A stretch of DNA of 38,749 nt, taken from CAJJBL01 sp964519035 (GTDB lineage Bacteria > Pseudomonadota > Alphaproteobacteria > Puniceispirillales > Marisalimonadaceae). Below, in pieces: positions 17,352 to 26,512 of the stretch (positions are counted from its first letter, which is position 1; every line of letters begins with the position of its first letter). A model generated the notes under the pieces. The model was not told the origin of the DNA, ran no database searches, and saw nothing but the letters and a program-made list of their open reading frames with translations. The translations under genes and the position numbers were made by a program. The stretch spans positions 1-38,749 of the forward strand of contig CAZFKZ010000014.1 of NCBI GenBank assembly GCA_964519035.1, read 5' to 3'.

Positions 17352-18848
17352 TTGAACCCAGTAATATCTCAATCAAACTCGTCTTTTAAGTGGTTTATAC
17401 TTGCAACTGCGACTTTTGTTACCATGCTTTATGCCATGAACGTAACGATAGCTTCTATTGCTCTTTCAGATATGCGAGGAGCAATGGGTGCTACTCAAGA
17501 TCAAATTTCATGGGTTGTGACTGGGAACATAGTAGCAACAGCAATCTTTACACCGTTTGCTGGTTGGTTGTCTTCTAGAATTCAAATTCGAACAATTCTT
17601 ATTTTTAGTGTTTTTGGATTCATAGTTGCATCTATACTTTGTGGCTTATCAAATTCTTTAGAAGAAATAGTATTTGCTAGAGTTGCTCAAGGTGTTTTCG
17701 GAGCGCCTCTTCCTCCATTGTCTCAAACATTAGTTTTGGCAGCCTTCCCAATAAAGCAAAGGTCACTTGCTATGGCTATTTGGGGCATGGGTACAATTCT
17801 AGGGCCAGTAATTGCTCCAACTATTGGCGGATATTTAGGAGAGTTACTAAACTGGAGATGGATCTTTTATACTTTAGTTCCATTTGGTTTCTGCGCAATT
17901 ATAGCTGTCATAGCAGTAGTGCCGAAAAAACCAGTATCAGGAGGAGTTTCACTTGATTGGATAGGTTTCTTAGCTTTAGCAAGTAGTGTTGCAGCTTTGC
18001 AAATTATGTTTGATAGAGGTGAAAGAAATAGTTGGTTTGAAAGTGGTGAGACAATAATTGAATGTGGAATCGCTTTACTAGGTTTTTATATTTTTATTGT
18101 TCATAGTTTAACTTCAAAAAAACCATTTATAAATTTGATAATCTTTAAAGATCGTAATTATACGGTTGGTTTAATATTAATATTTTTCTTTGGTATGTTA
18201 AATTTTGTTCCAATGGTTATTTTCCCACCCTTACTGCAAGAATTAAGAGGTTATCCTCAATCAGTTATAGGACTTATTTTAGGTATAAGGGGAATAGGAA
18301 CATTCTTAGGTTTTGCAATAATTGCGTTTACTGGACGAGTTGACCCAAGAATTATAATCTTTTTTGGTTTTGGTATTCAAGCTATTTCAGGTTTATATAT
18401 GTCAACATTTGATATAAATATGACCTTTTCTAATATTGCGTGGGCAAGCTTGGTTCAAGGTCTTGGGGTGGGGTTAACTTGGCCTCCTATAAGTGTTATT
18501 TGTTTTGCTACTTTATCTAATAGATATTTTGGTGAAGCTACAGCGATGTTTCATTTAATCAGAAATATTGGATCTAGTTTTTTTATATCTGTTAGTGTTG
18601 CAGTGGTTTTGCATATGGGACAAGTAAACTTTGAAGAAATTGGTTCAATGGTTTCACTTTGGAACCAAGGAATTAATTTCAATAACCTATCAAATTCTCT
18701 CAATGATCTGAATATTACAAAGTTAACTAATGAATTAAATAGACAAAGCTTAATGGTTGGATATATAGATGCATTCAGACTTTATTTTTGGGTAGGAATA
18801 CTATCAATCCCACTAATATTTTTAATAAAAATTAACAAGGATTCTTAA
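17352..18848 (+). CDS. emrB: EmrB/QacA-type MFS drug efflux pump (DHA2, 14 TM)
   Basis: 498 aa with about 14 hydrophobic segments, as expected for DHA2. TTG start 7 bases after emrA. TM1 includes the family's VTMLYAMNVTIASIALSDM, motif C-like WGMGTILGPVIAPTIGGYLG lies near residue 145, and LNWRWIFYTLVPFG follows. It is the proton-driven inner-membrane pump of a tripartite exporter with EmrA and TolC. Substrates are usually uncouplers, phenolics or hydrophobic drugs. The following homocysteine methyltransferase gene lies 34 bases downstream and may be on the same transcript. Confidence 0.9.
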   Translation: MNPVISQSNSSFKWFILATATFVTMLYAMNVTIASIALSDMRGAMGATQDQISWVVTGNIVATAIFTPFAGWLSSRIQIRTILIFSVFGFIVASILCGLSNSLEEIVFARVAQGVFGAPLPPLSQTLVLAAFPIKQRSLAMAIWGMGTILGPVIAPTIGGYLGELLNWRWIFYTLVPFGFCAIIAVIAVVPKKPVSGGVSLDWIGFLALASSVAALQIMFDRGERNSWFESGETIIECGIALLGFYIFIVHSLTSKKPFINLIIFKDRNYTVGLILIFFFGMLNFVPMVIFPPLLQELRGYPQSVIGLILGIRGIGTFLGFAIIAFTGRVDPRIIIFFGFGIQAISGLYMSTFDINMTFSNIAWASLVQGLGVGLTWPPISVICFATLSNRYFGEATAMFHLIRNIGSSFFISVSVAVVLHMGQVNFEEIGSMVSLWNQGINFNNLSNSLNDLNITKLTNELNRQSLMVGYIDAFRLYFWVGILSIPLIFLIKINKDS

Positions 18849-18882
18849 TAATAAGATACTGCAGAACTTAAAAAGGTAAGAC

Positions 18883-19797
18883 ATGGATAATAATAATATC
18901 ATAATGCTTGATGGGGGGATGGGGCAAGAGTTAATTCATAGATCAAAAAAAAAACCAGATAGTCTATGGTCCGCCAGAGTTTTAATGGATGAGTTTGACT
19001 TAGTAGTTAACTTGCATAAAGATTTTATTAATGCAGGTGCATCTATCATTTCATTAAATTCATATGCAGTAACCCCTCAAAGGTTAGCTAGGCATAATAT
19101 TGAAGATAAATTTTTATTGCTTCAAAATAAAGCAATAGATGCAGCTATAAAAGCTAAAAATGAAAGTCCTAATAATAGTAAACTAAAAATTGCTGGTTGC
19201 TTGCCTCCATTAGTTGGAAGTTACCAAACTGAAATTGGTTTAGATGATATTGTGGCTTTAGATACTTATAAACATATGATTGAAATTCAAGAAAAAAGCG
19301 TAGATTATTTTATATGTGAAACGATGTCTTCAATTAAAGAAGCTAGTATTGCAAAGGAAGCTAGCATGATTACAAATAAACCGATTTGGATGAGCTTTTG
19401 TTTAGATGAAGAAAATGGAGCCTTATTAAGGTCAAAAGAAAAATTAAAAGATGTTATTGAAGTTTTAAATGATAAGAAAATTGACGCTTTCTTAGTTAAT
19501 TGTTCTTCACCTGAAGCAATTAAACAAGCCATTCCAATTTTAAAAATTTCTGACAAACCAATTGGAGTTCTTCCAAACGGTTTTAAAACTACAAGTCCTT
19601 TATCTCCTGAAAAGAATGTTGAAGTTCTTGAAAAAAGAATTGATTTTACTGAAGATAGTTTTTCTAATTTTATTACGGATTGTCTAGAAGATGACATTGT
19701 AATTGTTGGTGGGTGTTGTGAAGTTCCTCCTGAATTTATAAAAAAATCTTTTAATAAAATATCATCTTTAGGATATAACTTTACTAATAAAATATAA
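18883..19797 (+). CDS. Homocysteine S-methyltransferase-family zinc enzyme (MmuM/BHMT-like)
   Basis: 304 aa, near MmuM length. AAGGTAAG precedes the ATG. It starts with IIMLDGGMGQELIHRS, the Pcf02574 fold's GG motif. Zinc ligands are present as Cys207 in FLVNCSSPEAI and Cys278-Cys279 in VGGCCEVPPEFI. The barrel carries ETMSSIKEASIA and GVLPNGFKT. Members move a methyl group from S-methylmethionine, betaine or similar donors to homocysteine, and some act on other thiols. The donor is unknown. Co-direction with CoxD-type genes 39 bases later does not point to a specific role. Confidence 0.85.
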   Translation: MDNNNIIMLDGGMGQELIHRSKKKPDSLWSARVLMDEFDLVVNLHKDFINAGASIISLNSYAVTPQRLARHNIEDKFLLLQNKAIDAAIKAKNESPNNSKLKIAGCLPPLVGSYQTEIGLDDIVALDTYKHMIEIQEKSVDYFICETMSSIKEASIAKEASMITNKPIWMSFCLDEENGALLRSKEKLKDVIEVLNDKKIDAFLVNCSSPEAIKQAIPILKISDKPIGVLPNGFKTTSPLSPEKNVEVLEKRIDFTEDSFSNFITDCLEDDIVIVGGCCEVPPEFIKKSFNKISSLGYNFTNKI

Positions 19798-19836
19798 TTT
19801 AATATTAAAATATCGATATCAGGAGAAGAATTTAAC

Positions 19837-20676
19837 ATGGAGTTTTCAGGTACTAAAGATTATATTTCTACTTTGGACTTAACTGTTGCGGTTAACGCTT
19901 CTATTGCTTTAGAAAAACCCCTTCTAGTAAAAGGTGAGCCTGGCACAGGAAAAACAGAATTAGCAAGACAAATTTCTGAGAGTCTTGGTTTAGAAATTAT
20001 CGAATGGAATATTAAGTCAACGACAAAAGCCCAACAAGGTTTGTATGAATATGACGCTGTAAGTAGACTAAGAGATAGTCAATTAGGCGATAAAAATATA
20101 GAAAATATTTCTAATTATATTAAAAAGGGTAAAATTTGGAATGCTTTTGAAACAAAGGAAAGGTCAGTTTTACTAATAGATGAAATAGATAAGGCTGACA
20201 TTGAATTTCCTAATGATCTTCTTCAAGAATTAGATAAAATGGAGTTTTATGTTTATGAAACTAATCAAATAGTTAAAGCTATCAAAAGACCTATTGTAAT
20301 TATTACCTCAAACAATGAAAAAGAATTGCCAGAAGCTTTTTTAAGAAGATGCTTCTTTCACTATATTCAATTTCCTGAACTTGAAACACTCAAAAAAATT
20401 GTTCAAGTACATTTTCCTGATATTAAAAAATTATTATTGGAAAATGCATTAAATAGATTTTTTGAAATTAGGGAAGTTCCTGGTTTAAAAAAGAAACCTT
20501 CTACTTCAGAAGCTTTAGATTGGATAAAGCTTTTATTAATTGAAGATATCAATCCATTAGAATTAAAAAGTGATGGAAAAGATCTTCTTCCTAAACTCCA
20601 TGGTGCCCTAATTAAAAACGAACAAGATATTCATCTTTTTGAACGTTTAGCATTTATGGCAAGAGGTAATAGATAA
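19837..20676 (+). CDS. coxD: MoxR-type AAA+ ATPase, CoxD-like
   Basis: 279 aa. Walker A GEPGTGKT at residues 33-40, Walker B LLIDEIDKAD with Asp115-Glu116, sensor-1 ITSNNEKELPEAFLRRC near 155-170, and the short helical lid of MoxR proteins. CoxD in Oligotropha inserts sulfur into the CO dehydrogenase active site together with CoxE. Family relatives work as chaperone pairs with VWA proteins. The VWA gene is 4 bases downstream, so the pair is clear. No coxM, coxS or coxL is in the window, so the client may be a different xanthine-oxidase-type enzyme or another metalloprotein. CAGGAG precedes the ATG. Confidence 0.82.
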   Translation: MEFSGTKDYISTLDLTVAVNASIALEKPLLVKGEPGTGKTELARQISESLGLEIIEWNIKSTTKAQQGLYEYDAVSRLRDSQLGDKNIENISNYIKKGKIWNAFETKERSVLLIDEIDKADIEFPNDLLQELDKMEFYVYETNQIVKAIKRPIVIITSNNEKELPEAFLRRCFFHYIQFPELETLKKIVQVHFPDIKKLLLENALNRFFEIREVPGLKKKPSTSEALDWIKLLLIEDINPLELKSDGKDLLPKLHGALIKNEQDIHLFERLAFMARGNR

Positions 20677-20680
20677 TAAA

Positions 20681-21868
20681 ATGTTTTTAGATTTTTTCTT
20701 CAAATTAAAAAACTCTAGAATACCCGTAACTATAAATGAATTCTTTACATTTTTAGAAGCTCTTAAATTAGAATTAATTCAATATGATTTAGATAAATTT
20801 TATTATTTAGCTAGAACAAGTTTAATTAAAGATGAGAGATTGATTGATCGTTTTGATCTTGTCTTTAGTGAGTATTTTAAAGGAATTGAGTCTATAGAAC
20901 TAGATGATATATTAAAATCTTTTGATGTTCCAAAGGAATGGTTACAGAAAATGCTAGATAAACATTTTTCTAAAGAAGAAATGGAAGAGATTAAATCTTT
21001 GGGGGGCTTTGAAGAATTAATGAAAACTCTTGAGCAAAGATTAAAAGAACAAGAAAAACGTCATCAAGGTGGAAATAAATGGATAGGTACTGCTGGTAAA
21101 TCACCATTTGGTGCATATGGATATAACCCTGAAGGTGTAAGGGTAGGTCAGCATGCCAGGGGGCAAGGAAAGGCTGTAAAAGTTTGGGATAAGCGCACAT
21201 TTAGAGATTTTGACGATACTAAAGAGCTTGATACAAGAGGTATGCAAGTGGCTTTAAAAAGATTGAGGCAATGGGCTAGAACTGGAATAGAAGAAGAGTT
21301 AGATATTGACGAAACAATAGGCCAATCTGCAAAAAATGGTTATTTAGATATCAAAACAAGGCAAGAAAGAGAAAATACTATTAAAATATTACTCTTTTTA
21401 GATGTTGGTGGTTCAATGGATGACTATATTCGACAAGTAGAGAGTTTATTCTCCGCAGCTAAAAATGTATTTAAAAACTTAAATTTTTTCTACTTTCACA
21501 ATTGCCTTTATGAAGGTGTATGGAAAAATAACTCAAGGAGATGGAAAGAACAATTTTCTACTACAGAGATATTTAGAACGTATGGAAAAGAGTATAAATG
21601 TATTTTTGTTGGTGATGCTTCTATGAGTCCGTACGAAATTTTAGTTCCAGGAGGAGCTAATGAACATTTTAATCAAGAGACTGGACAAATATGGTTAGAG
21701 AGAGCAATAACACAATGGCCTTCTAACATTTGGATTAACCCAACTCAAGAACAACATTGGGATTATTCACAGTCGACAAACTTGATCAAAGAAATCTTCT
21801 CAAATAGAATGGTTCCTCTGAGTTTGAAAGGAATTGAAGAAGCTACTAAAATACTATCTAAAAAATAA
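20681..21868 (+). CDS. coxE: VWA-domain protein, CoxE-like
   Basis: 395 aa. An N-terminal helical domain has IPVTINEFFTFLEAL and a charged coiled-coil-like stretch from 100 to 125. A Gly-rich linker, GKSPFGAYGYNPEGVRVG, is found near 140-157. The VWA domain starts at about 235 with LLFLDVGGSMDDYI. The MIDAS reads D241-x-G243-x-S245 where the canonical form is DxSxS, a variant that I recall as usual in this CoxE subgroup. IFVGDASMSPYEI near 310 gives the later MIDAS region. It forms a pair with the MoxR ATPase 4 bases upstream, and the two would mature a molybdo- or copper-containing client. No clear Shine-Dalgarno precedes the ATG, which suggests translational coupling. Confidence 0.82.
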   Translation: MFLDFFFKLKNSRIPVTINEFFTFLEALKLELIQYDLDKFYYLARTSLIKDERLIDRFDLVFSEYFKGIESIELDDILKSFDVPKEWLQKMLDKHFSKEEMEEIKSLGGFEELMKTLEQRLKEQEKRHQGGNKWIGTAGKSPFGAYGYNPEGVRVGQHARGQGKAVKVWDKRTFRDFDDTKELDTRGMQVALKRLRQWARTGIEEELDIDETIGQSAKNGYLDIKTRQERENTIKILLFLDVGGSMDDYIRQVESLFSAAKNVFKNLNFFYFHNCLYEGVWKNNSRRWKEQFSTTEIFRTYGKEYKCIFVGDASMSPYEILVPGGANEHFNQETGQIWLERAITQWPSNIWINPTQEQHWDYSQSTNLIKEIFSNRMVPLSLKGIEEATKILSKK

Positions 21869-21887
21869 CTTTATAGAATTATAAAAA

Positions 21888-22406
21888 TTGAAAAAAAATG
21901 ATATCAACATAAAAGGTGATAATGGTCCTTATTCTACTCCTATAGTTCTTCCCAAAAATAAAGTTATTAAGGACTGGATAGATTTTAATGGCCATATGAA
22001 CGTAGCTTTTTATACCTTAGCTTTTGATAAATCGTTAGATGTTTTTTTAGAAGATATTTTAGGTATTGGTGAAACTCATGCTTTTGAAAACAAACAAGGG
22101 CCTTTCGTTCTTCAAGCTCATTACCATTACCTGAGTGAGATGACTCTAGATGAAAAATTTAATGTAAGGTTACTTGTTTTCGATCATGATGAAAAAAGAA
22201 TGCACTTATGCTTAGATATCTTTTCTATTAATAAAAATAAAGTTATAGCTGTAGCTGAAAAAATATTAATTAATGTAAATCTAAATATTCGTAAAACTGA
22301 GAATTACCCTTTGTGGGCCTATCAAAGGCTTGTTGATTTAAAAAAAACACATAAAAAAGGCGACTTTCCAGATGTTTTAGGAAAATCAATAAGTTTAAAG
22401 AAATAA
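21888..22406 (+). CDS. Hotdog-fold acyl-CoA thioesterase-like protein
   Basis: 172 aa, TTG start 19 bases after the coxE stop. The diagnostic stretch is KDWIDFNGHMNVAFYTLAFD, the hotdog helix region with the D/NGHMN motif of 4-hydroxybenzoyl-CoA- and FadM-type thioesterases. HYHYLSEMTLDEKFNVRLLV follows and fits the strands that line the pocket. Related proteins flank carnitine dehydrogenases and cleave betainyl- or other acyl-CoA esters. The substrate here is unknown. No strong Shine-Dalgarno, so coupled translation with coxE is likely. It lies in one run with coxD, coxE and the permease. Confidence 0.75.
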   Translation: MKKNDINIKGDNGPYSTPIVLPKNKVIKDWIDFNGHMNVAFYTLAFDKSLDVFLEDILGIGETHAFENKQGPFVLQAHYHYLSEMTLDEKFNVRLLVFDHDEKRMHLCLDIFSINKNKVIAVAEKILINVNLNIRKTENYPLWAYQRLVDLKKTHKKGDFPDVLGKSISLKK

Positions 22407-22412
22407 TAAACT

Positions 22413-23720
22413 ATGATTTTGAAATTAATATTAACCATATTTTGTTGGGTAGCGGTATTACCAATTGTATATGGATTTAACTTTGGAAATTATTATAATT
22501 ACGGCATAATATGTATTTATGTAATATTACTGCTATTAATGTTCGCCTTGTCTCGGTCTGGAACTAAGCTAGTTGTTTGTCTTTTATTAATTGCAACTTG
22601 GTTAATTTTGCCAGATTTGCCAGATGAAAGAACTTTATGGAAAGCTGGTAACTTCTTTATAATATTTTCTGCTTTTTTACCAAGCCTATGGTTACTAAGG
22701 TCAACTGCTATTACGATGCCTTCCGTAGAAGCTACTCAAAAACTTTTATCTAATCTTACTTCTAGTAAGATTTTAGCAGGATTACAGGTGACCTCTCATG
22801 TTTTAGGAGGTGTATTAAATATAGGTACTTTTCCTCTTTTATCTTCAGTAATTCCTCAAAATGCAAAATTAAAAATGAGACAAGCTGCTGGAGAAGCTGC
22901 CATTAGAGGAATGAATACAGCTGTTTTATGGTCACCTTTTTTTGTGAGTTTTGCAGTTGGACAACTTTATTTACCTATTAATTCTGCCTGGATTGGTATT
23001 GCCTTTGGATTAATTGTTGCAATATTATTTAATTTAATAAGTATGAAATTATTGATTGGAAAGTTTACTTTAAAATATCTTTTAGAGGGACTATCTTGTG
23101 TAAAACCAATATTTTCAAGGCTATTAATTTTAGCGGGGTCTGTTTTAGCTGTTGGTCAAATATTTGATAAAACAGCTTTGAATGCGATAGTTATTGTAAT
23201 CCCTCTTTTAGTAATTATTCAGATGCTAAGAAGACCTGAAACTTCAAAATCAATTATCAAAAACTTAACTAATTTAATCAAAAACTCTGGTGATGAGATG
23301 TTGTTAATATCAGTTTCTATGTTTATAGGATCTTTACTAAGTGGATCAATAGAAATTCAAGATTTTATAACAACTAATATAGGAGCTACTTTTCCTTTTT
23401 GGTTAATGATAATTTTTTTACCTTTAGTGGTTTGGCTTTTTTCTTTAATTGGTGTTCATCCAATAATAACATCTGCTCCAATTCTTTCACTATTTGGTCC
23501 TTTGTTATCTCCTTGGGAAGCTGCATTTCTTATGCAAGCTCATTTAATTGGTTGGTGTGCAGGAACTGCTAGTAGTTTTACGTCATTATCTGTTTTAACA
23601 ACGGCTGAAAATTTTAAAATTTCTATTTCAAAGTTAGTTCTTGGGCCAAACTTGTTTGCCACTGGCAGCTTAGCAACTGGTGGAGCTTTATTTTTAATTG
23701 GCTTAAATTATTTTTTGTAA
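22413..23720 (+). CDS. Polytopic membrane permease, family not identified
   Basis: 435 aa, very hydrophobic, with about 11-12 predicted membrane segments. I do not recognise a named family with confidence. The two-halved layout with hairpin-like segments resembles the ion-transporter superfamily. Examples are VLGGVLNIGTFPLLSSVIP near 130 and GWCAGTASSFTSLSVLTTAE near 385. That superfamily includes citrate, dicarboxylate and TRAP-type large permeases. It starts 6 bases after the thioesterase stop, so the two are coupled and its substrate may relate to that enzyme or to the CoxD/E client. Its last 18 bases overlap the end of the convergent EamA transporter gene. Confidence 0.65.
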   Translation: MILKLILTIFCWVAVLPIVYGFNFGNYYNYGIICIYVILLLLMFALSRSGTKLVVCLLLIATWLILPDLPDERTLWKAGNFFIIFSAFLPSLWLLRSTAITMPSVEATQKLLSNLTSSKILAGLQVTSHVLGGVLNIGTFPLLSSVIPQNAKLKMRQAAGEAAIRGMNTAVLWSPFFVSFAVGQLYLPINSAWIGIAFGLIVAILFNLISMKLLIGKFTLKYLLEGLSCVKPIFSRLLILAGSVLAVGQIFDKTALNAIVIVIPLLVIIQMLRRPETSKSIIKNLTNLIKNSGDEMLLISVSMFIGSLLSGSIEIQDFITTNIGATFPFWLMIIFLPLVVWLFSLIGVHPIITSAPILSLFGPLLSPWEAAFLMQAHLIGWCAGTASSFTSLSVLTTAENFKISISKLVLGPNLFATGSLATGGALFLIGLNYFL

Positions 23721-24590
23721 AACGTCGTTTGTGATTTTCTTACCAAGTTTATGTTCTCTGTAAGAGACATAACAAACGCAAATCATTATTATGGTTCCCC
23801 CCAATATTACAAAAGGGTCAAAACTTTCATTAAATAAAAACAAACCAACCATAGATGCCCATATTAGTTGAAGAAATAAAATTGGTTGAGTGACTACCAT
23901 AGGTGCTGCTTTTATAGCTTTAGTCATTGTAATATGACCAAGAGTGGCAATAACTGCCGTAAAAGCAAGGATCAATATTGCTTTCAGAGATAATGGTTCC
24001 CAGCTATATATAGCAGACGGAATTAAAAAAAACGTTGTAAACACTGATAACATTGCAACTATTTCTGAGGATGAGCGTTCTTTGGAAACAATTTTTGCTA
24101 TTAAATAAGATGCTGTAAATACAACAGTAGCCATTAACATACCCAACTGACCACTCTCAATAACTTTAAATCCAGGTCTTAGAATGATTAATGCGCCAAT
24201 AAATGAAATTATCACAGCTGTTAATCTATGTTTATGCAGTTTTTCTTTTAAAAAAATGCATGCGCCTATCGAAACAAAAATATATGTTAAAAATCCAATA
24301 GCAGTCACCTCAGCTACAGGCATTACAGACATAGCATAAAACCATAAAGTTACTCCAAATGAATGAACTAATCCACGTAACAAAAACTTTTTCATTAGTG
24401 ACTTATTAGGCCTTACTCTAATTAATGATATTAAGGATGGTGTTAATAACAAAGTCCCAATTGCATATCTTAAAAAAGCAGCCTGAGGGGCTGGCACTTC
24501 ACCTTCTAAATATCTTACAGTTGCTGTAACCGCTACAAATAAAATAGTAGTTACAACCATCCAAAGAATACCTACAATAGATGGAGACAA
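23703..24590 (-). CDS. EamA/DMT-superfamily transporter
   Basis: 295 aa with about 10 hydrophobic segments arranged as two EamA repeats, the standard length. TTG start. The first repeat has PAPQAAFLRYAIGTLLLTP and MPVAEVTAIGFLTYIFVSIG. The second has ITMTKAIKAAPMVVTQPILF and ends at GGTIIMICVCYVSYRE. Members export or import amino acids, nucleosides and other metabolites, and this sequence does not tell which. It lies 76 bases downstream of the ETF-QO gene on the same strand, with only a weak A/T hairpin between, so read-through is possible. Its 3' end overlaps the convergent permease by 18 bases. Confidence 0.85.
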   Translation of the reverse strand: MSPSIVGILWMVVTTILFVAVTATVRYLEGEVPAPQAAFLRYAIGTLLLTPSLISLIRVRPNKSLMKKFLLRGLVHSFGVTLWFYAMSVMPVAEVTAIGFLTYIFVSIGACIFLKEKLHKHRLTAVIISFIGALIILRPGFKVIESGQLGMLMATVVFTASYLIAKIVSKERSSSEIVAMLSVFTTFFLIPSAIYSWEPLSLKAILILAFTAVIATLGHITMTKAIKAAPMVVTQPILFLQLIWASMVGLFLFNESFDPFVILGGTIIMICVCYVSYREHKLGKKITNDVLQKII

Positions 24591-24666
24591 GTTAAATACC
24601 TTTTTAAAAAATAATGATCATGTTAATTAATATTTTAAATTATGTCTAATAAAATCTTTTTTAGAT

Positions 24667-26292
24667 TTACATACCTTGATAGTTCGGTCCGCCTCCACCT
24701 TGAGGTGTAACCCAATTTATATTTTGAGTTGGATCCTTAATGTCACATGTCTTGCAGTGAACGCAATTCTGAGCGTTAATTTGAAGTTGAGGTTTATTGT
24801 CGTTAACAATGATTTCATAAACACCCGCGGGACAATATCTAGTTTCTGGGTTGTCATATTGATCTAAATTTACAGTAATTGGGACATCATTATTCTTCAG
24901 TGTAAGGTGACATGGTTGATCTTCTTCATGATTAGTTCCTGAAAAAGAAACATTTGTTAATCTATCAAAGCTTAAAGTTCCATCTGGTTTTGGATATTTT
25001 ATTTCTTCAAACAAGTTTTTATTTTTTAGACTATCATGATCTGTACCATGATGTTTGAGTGTCCAAGGAGCTTTTCCTCTCAAAATAATTGTGTCTATTG
25101 CACTATAAATTAAAGCTTTCCAAAAACCCCATTTAAACGAAGGTCTTATATTTCTGACTTGGTATAACTCATCCCATAACCAGCTATTTTTTATTTCTTC
25201 TGAAAATTGAGTGATCTCTTTATTTGTATCAATATTTTCAAAAATTGAACTTGCAGCTATTATTCCAGATTTCATTGCAAGATGAGTACCTTTTATTTTG
25301 GGAACATTTAAAAAACCAGCCTCACATCCAACTAACATTCCTCCTGGAAATGTTAGTTTAGGAACTGATTGAACACCGCCTTCATTTAAGGCTCGAGCAC
25401 CATAGCTTATTCTTCTTCCACCTTGTAAATGATGTTTTATAGCAGGATGATGTTTAAATCTCTGAAACTCCATATATGGAGAAAGATATGGATTTTGATA
25501 ATCTAAGCCAACAACAAAGCCTATTGATACTTTATTGTTATCTAAGTGATATAGAAAAGAACCACCATAGGTATCTGATTTAAGAGGCCATCCAGTAGTA
25601 TGAACTATACTGCCTGGCTTACTTTTTTCAGGATCAATTTCCCATAATTCTTTTATACCAATTCCATATGTCTGAGGTTGATTTTCTTTATTTAGATCAT
25701 AAGTATCCATCAATATTTTTCCTAAATGACCTCTACATCCTTCGGAAAATATTGTTTGTTTTGCTCTTAATTCAATCCCAGGTTCAAAATTGGGACCTTT
25801 TGTGCCATCTTTTAAAATGCCCATATCACATGTTGCTACACCTGTTACAGTGTTGTTTTCATCAAACAAAATTTCAGAAGCTGAAAATCCAGGGTAAATT
25901 TCAACCTCTAACGCTTCGGCTTGTTCACCTAACCATTTACAAAAATCACCTAAACTAATAATATAATTTCCTTTATTATGCATTTGAGGTGGAGTAGGGA
26001 ATTGGTATGACTTTGTCTCAGTAAGATATAAAAACTTATCTTCCTTAGCTTGTGTCTTTAAAGGTGAATTAAGAGATTTCCAATTTGGGATCAATTCATC
26101 GAGAGCTTTTGTCTCTATAACTGCTCCAGACAAAATATGTGAACCTACTTCTGAACCTTTTTCAATTACACAAACTGAAATCTCTTTATTATTTTCTTTA
26201 CTAAGTTGTTTTAATTTAATTGCCGCAGATAATCCTGATGGACCTGCGCCAACTATAACAACATCGTACTCCATAAATTCACGTTCTATCAT
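24667..26292 (-). CDS. Electron-transfer flavoprotein:ubiquinone oxidoreductase
   Basis: 541 aa, typical bacterial ETF-QO. N-terminal FAD-binding VVIVGAGPSGLSAAIKL. LSGAVIETKALDELIP, YGIGIKELWE and GGMLVGCEAGFLNVPKIKG are conserved blocks. The C-terminal 4Fe-4S site has Cys487 in YCPAGVYEI and Cys510, 513 and 516 in CVHCKTCDIKDP, ending with GGGGPNYQGM. It is a monotopic inner-membrane enzyme that takes electrons from reduced ETF, from fatty-acid, amino-acid or methylamine dehydrogenases, and reduces ubiquinone. ATG 26292 has AAGGT 7 bases upstream. ATG 26274 is a weaker alternative. The genes for ETF itself are not in the window. Confidence 0.95.
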   Translation of the reverse strand: MIEREFMEYDVVIVGAGPSGLSAAIKLKQLSKENNKEISVCVIEKGSEVGSHILSGAVIETKALDELIPNWKSLNSPLKTQAKEDKFLYLTETKSYQFPTPPQMHNKGNYIISLGDFCKWLGEQAEALEVEIYPGFSASEILFDENNTVTGVATCDMGILKDGTKGPNFEPGIELRAKQTIFSEGCRGHLGKILMDTYDLNKENQPQTYGIGIKELWEIDPEKSKPGSIVHTTGWPLKSDTYGGSFLYHLDNNKVSIGFVVGLDYQNPYLSPYMEFQRFKHHPAIKHHLQGGRRISYGARALNEGGVQSVPKLTFPGGMLVGCEAGFLNVPKIKGTHLAMKSGIIAASSIFENIDTNKEITQFSEEIKNSWLWDELYQVRNIRPSFKWGFWKALIYSAIDTIILRGKAPWTLKHHGTDHDSLKNKNLFEEIKYPKPDGTLSFDRLTNVSFSGTNHEEDQPCHLTLKNNDVPITVNLDQYDNPETRYCPAGVYEIIVNDNKPQLQINAQNCVHCKTCDIKDPTQNINWVTPQGGGGPNYQGM

Positions 26293-26374
26293 TTAAAGTA
26301 CCTTAATTAGATGGTTAAACTTAACAAAAAAAAAACAAGTGGTGCTAGTATTTTTTTAATTATTTGGTTATTAT

Positions 26375-26383
26375 TGATATAAT
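26375..26383 (+). promoter_or_regulatory. Extended -10 promoter for the 32-aa membrane ORF
   Basis: TGATATAAT matches the extended -10 consensus TGnTATAAT exactly. It ends 30 bases before the ATG at 26414, with AAAGGTAG in between. No clear -35 is needed for this promoter type. Confidence 0.55.
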
Positions 26384-26413
26384 ACTTAATTTAATAATTT
26401 AAAGGTAGTTTAA

Positions 26414-26512
26414 ATGAATCCTGATATCGGTTTAATTTTATTAATTGCATATCCAGTTGTACTAGTCGGCTTATTAATTTTGTTTGGAAAATACTCTGTA
26501 TCTCCAGATTAA
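26414..26512 (+). CDS. Small single-pass membrane protein, 32 aa
   Basis: An open frame of 32 codons plus stop, with AAAGGTAG 5 bases before the ATG and an extended -10 promoter 30 bases upstream. The peptide begins MNPDIGLILLIAYPVVLV, continues hydrophobic to about residue 24, and ends GKYSVSPD. That predicts one membrane helix with a short charged C-terminus. No family is recognised. It is transcribed opposite to ETF-QO (divergent) and its last three bases overlap the end of the convergent SufU-like gene. Such mini-proteins often stabilise respiratory complexes, but that is only an analogy. Its promoter, ribosome site and clean hydrophobic design argue that it is real. Confidence 0.6.
   Translation: MNPDIGLILLIAYPVVLVGLLILFGKYSVSPD

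Noticed and set aside
19305..19838. A 177-codon open frame on the - strand opposite the homocysteine methyltransferase
   Set aside because: It lies fully across a gene with intact zinc motifs and shows no protein-like pattern of its own.
24652..24668. Weak hairpin AAATC/GATTT between ETF-QO and the EamA gene
   Set aside because: Five pairs, only one of them G-C, and a short T-run that overlaps the stop codon; too weak to call a terminator.
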